Below are positions 58,696 to 64,000 of a DNA stretch of 64,000 nt, in pieces. Every line of letters starts with the position of its first letter. Position 1 is the first letter of the stretch. Where the stretch lies: NCBI GenBank assembly GCA_944326675.1, contig CALVET010000079.1:1-64000 (forward strand), written 5' to 3'. The notes below the pieces were generated by a model. It was given only the letters and a program-made list of their open reading frames with translations, did not search any database and was not told the origin of the DNA. The DNA is from Candidatus Gastranaerophilales bacterium. GTDB taxonomy: Bacteria; Cyanobacteriota; Vampirovibrionia; Gastranaerophilales; Gastranaerophilaceae. A program made the translations under genes and the position numbers.

Positions 58696-61053
58696 ATGTC
58701 TGAAGAAAAATTAACTCTGGATAAACTGCCAAAAGGAAAAGACGCAATTATTGTATCAATTGAATGTGAAGATAAAACTTTAAGAGCACACATATTGAAC
58801 ATGGGTTTAACGCCTAAAACCGAAATTACACATATAAAAACAGCTCCAATGGGTGATCCTATGGAGCTTATGGTAAGAGGATTTGAGCTGACCTTAAGAA
58901 AAGAAGATGCTTCAAAAATAGTTATAACAGATATCCATGACGCTCATAAAAGACCATTAAAGCAAAAGAAATATATTGAAATAAGCCATCCTAAAACCGG
59001 CGAGAATGTTGAGAATAATTTTAAAAATAAAATAATTAAAAAAACAAAAATACATCTTGCTTTGATAGGAAATCAAAATTGCGGTAAAACAACTTTGTTT
59101 AACAGGCTTACAGGCTCAAACCAGCATGTCGGAAATTTTCCCGGAGTTACGGTTGAAAGAGTGGATGGAATTGTTAAGGGCAGCGAAAATATTACAATTA
59201 CCGATTTACCCGGAATTTATTCTCTTTCTCCATATAGCAAAGAAGAAGTTGTAACAAGGAATTTTATATTAAAAGATAAGCCTGACGGCATAATAAATAT
59301 TGTTGATGCGACAAATATTGAAAGAAACTTGCTTTTAACCCTGCAATTGATTGAATTAAATTTACCTATGGTTATTGCGCTTAATATGATTGATGAGTTA
59401 AATGAAAGTAACAGTGCAATAGATATAAACGGCCTAGAAGCAGCCTTGGGCGTGCCTGTTGTTCCTATATCCGCTGCAAAAAATCAAGGTGTAGATGAAC
59501 TATTAGAACATGTTATAAATACGGTTCAATATGAACAAAAACCTTCAAGGCTTGATTTCTGTAAAGAAGATGACACGAAAGAAGGCGCGATACACAGAGC
59601 AATTCACTCTATTATCCATTTAATTGAAGACCATGCCAAGGCAATCAATATACCAACGAGATTTGCTGCAACAAAATTAATTGAAGGGGATGAATTAATT
59701 ACAAAAGAGCTGGATTTAAATGAAAATGAAATTCAAACTTGTAATCATATCATAGAAGAAATGGAAGAAAATACAAAGCTGGATAAGTATGCTTCATTGG
59801 TTGATATGAGGTTTAATTTTATTGAAGATTTGTGTGATAAATATGTTTTTAAAGCTCAAGAAACATTGGTGCACAGGGTGTCTGTTAAAATAGATAAAAT
59901 TTTAACCGGCAAATATAGTGCAATGCCGTCATTTTTTGTAATCATGGCTCTTATATTTTATTTGACCTTTGGTCCTTTGGGTTCAAGTTTGTCGCATTTA
60001 TTTGCCGTATTTATCGGTTATGTGACTCAGCTTACTGATAATTTTTTAAATTTGTGGGGGTTAAATCCTGTTGTTCATTCTTTAATTATAGACGGAATTT
60101 TTAGAGGTGTAGGAAGTGTTTTGAGCTTTTTACCCACAATTGTTATTTTATTTTTGTTTCTGTCAATTTTGGAAGATACAGGCTACATGGCAAGAGTTGC
60201 CTTTATTATGGACAGATTGCTGAGAAAAATCGGTTTGTCAGGAAGAAGTTTTGTTCCTATGTTAATCGGTTTTGGCTGTAGTGTGCCTGCAATATTGGCT
60301 GCAAGAACACTTCCGTCTGAACGGGACAGGAAAATGACAATATTTTTAACACCTTTTATGTCTTGTTCTGCAAAATTGCCGATATATGCCCTATTTTGTG
60401 CAGCGTTTTTTGCACAAAAGGCAGTGTTTGTGATTTTGTCTTTATATTTAATTGGTATTATAGTCGGAATTGTTTTTGCATTTTTTATGAAAATGTTTGT
60501 GTTCAGAGGAGAAACAGTTCCATTTGTTTTGGAATTGCCAAATTACAGAATGCCGAGCTTGGCAAATACTCTAAGATTAATTTATTCAAAATCAAAAGAT
60601 TTTGTTACAAAAGCATTTACTATTATTTTCTGGGCGACAATTATAGTTTGGTTTTTGGAAACATTTGATTGGCAGCTAAATTTAGTACAAAATTCAGCAC
60701 AAAGTTTGCTTGCAAATATAGGCAATTTTGTTGCGCCCGTATTTAAGCCTTTAGGTATTTCTGATTGGAGAATATCGACTGCTTTTATAACAGGGTTTAT
60801 GGCTAAAGAAAATGTTATAAGCACACTTAGCGTCTTATATGGTGGCGTGCAAAGCCTGCCTTTGATGTTTAATCAATTAACAGCTTTTGTATTTTTGGTT
60901 TTTTGCTTGTTATATACTCCTTGCGTGGCTACAATTGCAACTGTAAGAAGAGAACTTGGAACAATTTATGCTGTTTTTGTTGTGCTAATTCAATGCGCGA
61001 TAGCTTGGTTTGTTGCTTTTCTTGTTTATAATATCGGAAGTTTGATTTTATGA
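58696..61053 (+). CDS. feoB: Ferrous iron transporter, FeoA-FeoB fusion
   Basis: Inner-membrane Fe(II) importer with a cytosolic GTPase domain. Residues 1-80 are a FeoA-type SH3 domain (LRAHILNMGLTPKTEI, MVRGFELTLRKEDA), fused in frame to FeoB. The G domain has GNQNCGKTTLFN (G1), NFPGVTVE (G2), DLPGIYSLSP (G3) and ALNMIDE (G4). The membrane part has the two inverted gates: GVGSVLSFLPTIVILFL and SVPAILAARTL, with MSCSAKLPIYA carrying the key Cys, and FTPCVATIA-like YTPCVATIA. 785 residues is right for a fusion. It begins 23 bases after zntA, so the two are probably co-transcribed; this combination is unusual. Confidence 0.96.
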   Translation: MSEEKLTLDKLPKGKDAIIVSIECEDKTLRAHILNMGLTPKTEITHIKTAPMGDPMELMVRGFELTLRKEDASKIVITDIHDAHKRPLKQKKYIEISHPKTGENVENNFKNKIIKKTKIHLALIGNQNCGKTTLFNRLTGSNQHVGNFPGVTVERVDGIVKGSENITITDLPGIYSLSPYSKEEVVTRNFILKDKPDGIINIVDATNIERNLLLTLQLIELNLPMVIALNMIDELNESNSAIDINGLEAALGVPVVPISAAKNQGVDELLEHVINTVQYEQKPSRLDFCKEDDTKEGAIHRAIHSIIHLIEDHAKAINIPTRFAATKLIEGDELITKELDLNENEIQTCNHIIEEMEENTKLDKYASLVDMRFNFIEDLCDKYVFKAQETLVHRVSVKIDKILTGKYSAMPSFFVIMALIFYLTFGPLGSSLSHLFAVFIGYVTQLTDNFLNLWGLNPVVHSLIIDGIFRGVGSVLSFLPTIVILFLFLSILEDTGYMARVAFIMDRLLRKIGLSGRSFVPMLIGFGCSVPAILAARTLPSERDRKMTIFLTPFMSCSAKLPIYALFCAAFFAQKAVFVILSLYLIGIIVGIVFAFFMKMFVFRGETVPFVLELPNYRMPSLANTLRLIYSKSKDFVTKAFTIIFWATIIVWFLETFDWQLNLVQNSAQSLLANIGNFVAPVFKPLGISDWRISTAFITGFMAKENVISTLSVLYGGVQSLPLMFNQLTAFVFLVFCLLYTPCVATIATVRRELGTIYAVFVVLIQCAIAWFVAFLVYNIGSLIL

Positions 61054-61370
61054 AAAAAACAAGATATCAATATACAAAAGAACAAAAAGAAAGAATTTTA
61101 TATGAAATCAGTTTAAACAAAACAATTGATGATGCTTTTAATTCTATTGGCATAGATGTTAATGAGTTAGATGTGAATGATGAAAAATATAAAGCAAAAT
61201 TGGTAAGCAAATGGAAAAAAGAATTATATTCAAATAGGGAAAATATCTCTTTTTTAAATCGAAATCATCAATTAATTCAATTAGAAAAAGAAATTAATAA
61301 AAATGAAGACGATTTAATATCTGAATATTACTTAAAAGACGCTAAAAATGTAGATAATACACTTTATTAA
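61050..61370 (+). CDS. Small unknown protein at the FeoC position
   Basis: A 106-residue, lysine-rich, helical, cytosolic protein whose ATG overlaps the feoB stop by four bases (ATGA), so it is translationally coupled. Residues 5-40 (RYQYTKEQKERILYEIS then NKTIDDAFNSIGIDV) could form a helix-turn-helix similar to that of transposase first ORFs; the second half is charged coil. In enterobacteria the third Feo gene is FeoC, a small winged-helix protein, but no FeoC sequence signature or Fe-S cysteines is seen here. Function unknown; the location suggests a role with FeoAB. Confidence 0.7.
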   Translation: MKKTRYQYTKEQKERILYEISLNKTIDDAFNSIGIDVNELDVNDEKYKAKLVSKWKKELYSNRENISFLNRNHQLIQLEKEINKNEDDLISEYYLKDAKNVDNTLY

Positions 61371-61473
61371 TTTTTTTTAAGTTAAATGAAAAATTGAATT
61401 TGACAAACAAATGTTTTTTTGGTTTTATATAAATACAGAGTCATTCTGAAACGAAATTAGAAGGAGTTGCTAA

Positions 61474-62073
61474 ATGCAGGAAAAAGAATTACCGAAAAAT
61501 ATGGGTAAAAAAATAGTAGATGCACTAAAGCAACAAGATTTTAATGACACTTCAGAAGCTGCAACAGAAGATATAATGAGCGGATTTGATGATAATGATG
61601 AATTGTCATTGAATGATGTTGAGGATACTGCAGCAGAATCATCATTTGATTTTGGTTCAAGCGCAAAGGATTATCAACCCGTGTTTTCTGTTAACGAAGA
61701 AAATGTTTCTTCAAATCCTGATTTAAAATTGTCCATTGAAAATGATGACGACGTTGAAGAGTTTGAAATGCCAAACAATATCAACGTATTAAAAAGATTA
61801 ATCGGTCAGTTGCCGACAGGTGTTCCGAGACAAACAGGAGCACAAATCATACGTCAAACAATAGAAGCTCTAGGCATTCCAATGAAGACAGTTCTTCAAG
61901 ATGCCCAAAGAGTTAGAGATTGCTTGAATAGCTCTATTAAGGATTGTAACTATACAATTCAAGAATACAAAAGCAATATTAGAACTCTTGAAAAACAGGC
62001 TGCAAGTTATCAAAAACAATTGAATAAATTGAATGATATTATTGGATTGTTTGTGTATGGAGATAAAAAGTAA
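61474..62073 (+). CDS. Acidic coiled-coil protein of unknown function
   Basis: A 199-residue protein. Residues 1-95 are acidic and low in order, with runs of Asp, Glu and Ser. Residues 100-140 are a conserved-looking segment (NINVLKRLIGQLPTGVPRQT and AQIIRQTIEALGIPM), and 140-190 a long coiled coil (YTIQEYKSNIRTLEKQAASY). It resembles bacterial polar or flagellar placement adaptors in layout only. RBS GAAGGAG, preceded by TTGACA at 61400. Likely co-transcribed with tRNA-Glu, which follows the stop by 15 bases. No family recognised. Confidence 0.7.
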   Translation: MQEKELPKNMGKKIVDALKQQDFNDTSEAATEDIMSGFDDNDELSLNDVEDTAAESSFDFGSSAKDYQPVFSVNEENVSSNPDLKLSIENDDDVEEFEMPNNINVLKRLIGQLPTGVPRQTGAQIIRQTIEALGIPMKTVLQDAQRVRDCLNSSIKDCNYTIQEYKSNIRTLEKQAASYQKQLNKLNDIIGLFVYGDKK

Positions 62074-62088
62074 ATAAGATAAGTTCTT

Positions 62089-62164
62089 GCCCCCATCGTC
62101 TAGAGGCCTAGGACAACACCCTTTCACGGTGTAGACAGCGATTCGAATTCGCTTGGGGGTACCA
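62089..62164 (+). tRNA. tRNA-Glu (TTC)
   Basis: Cloverleaf of 76 bases with encoded CCA (62162-62164). Acceptor stem GCCCCCA / TGGGGGT closed by a G1-U72 pair, discriminator A; anticodon loop CTTTCAC with TTC at 62123-62125. The acceptor stem and the ATCGTCTAGAGG that follows closely match chloroplast and cyanobacterial tRNA-Glu. Confidence 0.97.
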
Positions 62165-62170
62165 TTTATA

Positions 62171-62195
62171 AAAAGAGGCTTTGAGCCTCTTTTTT
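62171..62195 (+). terminator. Terminator after tRNA-Glu
   Basis: Stem AGAGGCT (62174-62180) / AGCCTCT (62184-62190), extended by AAA/TTT, loop TTG, and a T run to 62195. Confidence 0.9.
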
Positions 62196-62250
62196 AATGC
62201 GTATTTTTATTGTTTTATTGATTTGAATAAAGCTTTTAAATTGTTATTCA

Positions 62251-62290
62251 AAAAAATAATGCTCAGGATTTCCTGAGCATTATTTTTATA
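62251..62290. terminator. Terminator of the DXS-family gene
   Basis: Stem of 14 perfect pairs (AATAATGCTCAGGA / TCCTGAGCATTATT) with a very short loop and T runs in both directions; overlaps the gene stop at 62286. Confidence 0.88.
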
Positions 62291-64000
62291 CTAATTTTAA
62301 TTGAATTAATTCTTCAATATCTTTTATAATTTGGTCTTCTGTTAAATGAAACATTTCATATAATTTATTTAGCGGAGCTCTATCTGTAAATATCTTTTTG
62401 GCTCCATAATTTTTAACTTTCATATTGCTTGTTGAATAAAATCTTGAAATTTTTTCGCCAAATCCTCCATCTAATAATCCGTCTTCAAGAGTGATTATCA
62501 GGTCATGGTTTTGTTTTAAATTATTCAACATGTCTTCATCTATTCCTGTAATATAACAAGGGTTGATTAAAGTTGCGTTTATATTAAATTCATTTTTTAA
62601 TTTGTTTTGAATATTTTCTCCTAAATTAAAGAAGCTGCCAAGTGCTATAATTGCAATTTTTTCTCCTTGATTAATCATTTTATATTTATTTAATTTTGAA
62701 TAATCTGTTAAATCTTGTACTCCTGTTGATTTTAACGGCACAGAAGGAACTCTGATAACACTGGGGTGCTTATTTTGGTTATATGCCCAATTTAGCATTG
62801 CAAGATATTCTTCTTTGTTTGTTGGTGCAAGGTAAACAATGTTTGGGATATTAGAAATTAAAGGTATATCAAAAACTCCTAAATGAGTTGCGTCCATTGA
62901 GCTGATTGCGCCGCAATATACCAAGATTGTTGCAGCCGAATTGTTAAGCGCTAAATCTTGAGATAATTGGTCATAAGTTCTTTGAATAAAAGAGCTCATA
63001 AGTGCCAATACAGGTTTTGCACCGCCTTTTGCCAATGCTGATGCGTATGCAATTGCATGTTCTTCAGAAATTGCAACATCCGTATAATTTTTTCCCATTT
63101 TTTCTCTGAATTCAGGATAAAAGCCTACCGCCCCCGGTGTTCCTGCGGTGATAGCTACAACGGGCTCGTTTTTAGCTTTTTTATCTAAAAGAAAATCCGT
63201 TGTAATTGATTCATAAGTTTCAATTTTTTTATTTGTTTTATCTGTTTTGTCTAAAAATCCTGCCAAGTGCCAATGGTAGCATTCTTTGTTTTCTTCTGCG
63301 GGTTTATAGCCCTTGCCTTTAAGAGTATGAATGTGAACAACAATTGGCTTTTTGATATCTTTAACGGATTTAAATGCTTCAATTAGAGTTTTAATATCAT
63401 TTCCTTTTTCAACATACATATAATCAAAGCCGAGCGTTTTAAAGAAATTGTTTTGAGATTTTCCGTTTGTTTTTCTTAATTCTTCAAGATTTTTATAAAG
63501 GCCGCCATAATTTTGTGCAATGGACATTTCATTGTCGTTTACAATAACTATAAAATTGCTTTTTAATTCACCCGCATTATTTAATCCTTCATAGGCTTCA
63601 CCTCCTGATAGCGAGCCGTCTCCGATTAAAGCAATAATGTTGTGGCTTTGATTTTGTATATCTCTTGCTTTTGCAAGCCCTACGGCTAATGAAACAGAGG
63701 TTGAAGTATGTCCTATAATAAAATTATCATGTTCGCTTTCATTTGGATTAAAGTAACCGCTGATAGAGTATTTTTCGTTAATAAAACCGTCTTTTCTTCC
63801 TGTCAACATTTTATGGGGATAACATTGATGTGAAACATCAAAAATAAATTTGTCTTTTGGTGAATTAAAAACATAGTGCAGTGCAATAGTTGCTTCAACA
63901 ATTCCTAAATCAGGACCTAAGTGCCCCCCTATGTCGTTGACCCTTTTTAAAATGCCTTCTCTTATATCTTGAGCTAATAAATTCATTTCATCCAATGATA
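62286..64000 (-). CDS. dxs: 1-deoxy-D-xylulose-5-phosphate synthase family protein, 5' end outside the window
   Basis: Thiamine-diphosphate enzyme condensing pyruvate and glyceraldehyde 3-phosphate; its product feeds isoprenoids, thiamine and vitamin B6. The visible 571 codons run off the right edge: the frame stays open before the internal TTG, reading SLDEMNLLAQDIREG, which is the usual interior of the N-terminal region, so only about 15-20 residues are missing. Motifs: SHQCYPHKMLTGR, NPNESEHDNF, GHTSTSVSLAVGLAKARD, thiamine-site GDGSLSGGEAYEGLNNAGE, and SEEHAIAYASALAKGG. The HQCYPHK and NPNESEHD pattern and overall length near 590 match the short DXS-like type common in gut Firmicutes rather than E. 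coli DXS (620). Catalysis seems intact. Confidence 0.88.
   Translation of the reverse strand, partial: SLDEMNLLAQDIREGILKRVNDIGGHLGPDLGIVEATIALHYVFNSPKDKFIFDVSHQCYPHKMLTGRKDGFINEKYSISGYFNPNESEHDNFIIGHTSTSVSLAVGLAKARDIQNQSHNIIALIGDGSLSGGEAYEGLNNAGELKSNFIVIVNDNEMSIAQNYGGLYKNLEELRKTNGKSQNNFFKTLGFDYMYVEKGNDIKTLIEAFKSVKDIKKPIVVHIHTLKGKGYKPAEENKECYHWHLAGFLDKTDKTNKKIETYESITTDFLLDKKAKNEPVVAITAGTPGAVGFYPEFREKMGKNYTDVAISEEHAIAYASALAKGGAKPVLALMSSFIQRTYDQLSQDLALNNSAATILVYCGAISSMDATHLGVFDIPLISNIPNIVYLAPTNKEEYLAMLNWAYNQNKHPSVIRVPSVPLKSTGVQDLTDYSKLNKYKMINQGEKIAIIALGSFFNLGENIQNKLKNEFNINATLINPCYITGIDEDMLNNLKQNHDLIITLEDGLLDGGFGEKISRFYSTSNMKVKNYGAKKIFTDRAPLNKLYEMFHLTEDQIIKDIEELIQLKLV

Noticed and set aside
61050-61370. 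Transposase first ORF (insertion sequence)
   Set aside because: There is only faint helix-turn-helix resemblance, no second ORF and no terminal inverted repeats, and the start is coupled to feoB.
1-64000. CRISPR array, integrase or prophage region
   Set aside because: No set of spaced direct repeats, integrase, transposase, phage structural or lysis gene was recognised; gene order reads as core chromosome.

Overview
The window is an AT-rich (about one third G+C by eye), gene-dense stretch of a Gram-negative chromosome. The best placement is the non-photosynthetic sister lineage of Cyanobacteria (Melainabacteria/Vampirovibrionia, probably gut Gastranaerophilales). Support: lipid A genes in the order lpxD-lpxC-fabZ-lpxA, an SLH-domain surface protein, MinCDE, metX-metW, a tRNA-Glu with the G1/U72 acceptor typical of chloroplasts and cyanobacteria, and a flagellin gene. 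This placement is inferred from gene content, not from a tree. No transposase, integrase, CRISPR array, rRNA or prophage is visible, so the region reads as core genome with lineage-specific genes between housekeeping genes.

Layout. 1-358: 5' part of a flagellin gene running off the left edge. 580-1947: dnaB, then a secreted cysteine-rich SLH protein on the other strand. 4492-10413: ffh, trkA-trkH potassium uptake, a formyltransferase (probably fmt) and endonuclease IV. 10480-15294: small membrane protein, Hsp20, a DUF475/TerC-like membrane protein, pyruvate kinase, ferritin and a small repeat protein. 15353-20116: purine nucleoside phosphorylase, an omega-like RNA polymerase subunit, several lineage-specific proteins (including an HExxH protein), a 365-base gene-free stretch that may encode a small RNA, and two tandem paralogous membrane proteins of unknown function. 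20263-23251: minC-minD-minE-rplI. 23433-25062: a flagellin-architecture helical protein and a histidine-kinase-like protein without its histidine. 25156-29497: metX-metW, a degenerate HD-GYP protein behind a sigma-28-like promoter, and a stand-alone ATP-grasp enzyme.

29484-53014 is almost entirely minus strand: a large AAA ATPase with zinc ribbons and a pseudo-cyclase domain, an acyltransferase, a ROK kinase, mfd, a PpiC chaperone lipoprotein, rfaE2, lpxD-lpxC-fabZ-lpxA, an M29 aminopeptidase, a polyprenyl synthase, an extended signal peptidase I, then smc-scpA-scpB followed directly by a catalytically degenerate class II ribonucleotide reductase homologue. 53141-54719 holds pdxJ, rplU, an rpmA without a recognisable start codon, and tRNA-Asp. 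54768-62164 holds an FkbM methyltransferase, a zinc-sensor ArsR repressor with three operator copies, a Zn/Cd P-type ATPase apparently co-transcribed with a fused FeoA-FeoB, two unknown proteins and tRNA-Glu. A DXS-family gene runs off the right edge.

Themes. Envelope building (lipid A, polyprenyl carrier, signal peptidase, periplasmic foldase) is packed into one directional block. Several signalling or metabolic proteins keep a fold but lack catalytic residues (HD-GYP, histidine kinase, cyclase-like domain, ribonucleotide reductase), which suggests conversion of enzymes into regulators or scaffolds. The strongest candidates for something undescribed are the ribonucleotide-reductase-like partner of SMC-ScpAB, the sigma-28/degenerate HD-GYP unit, the coupled zinc-efflux/iron-uptake operon, and the tandem membrane paralogues.
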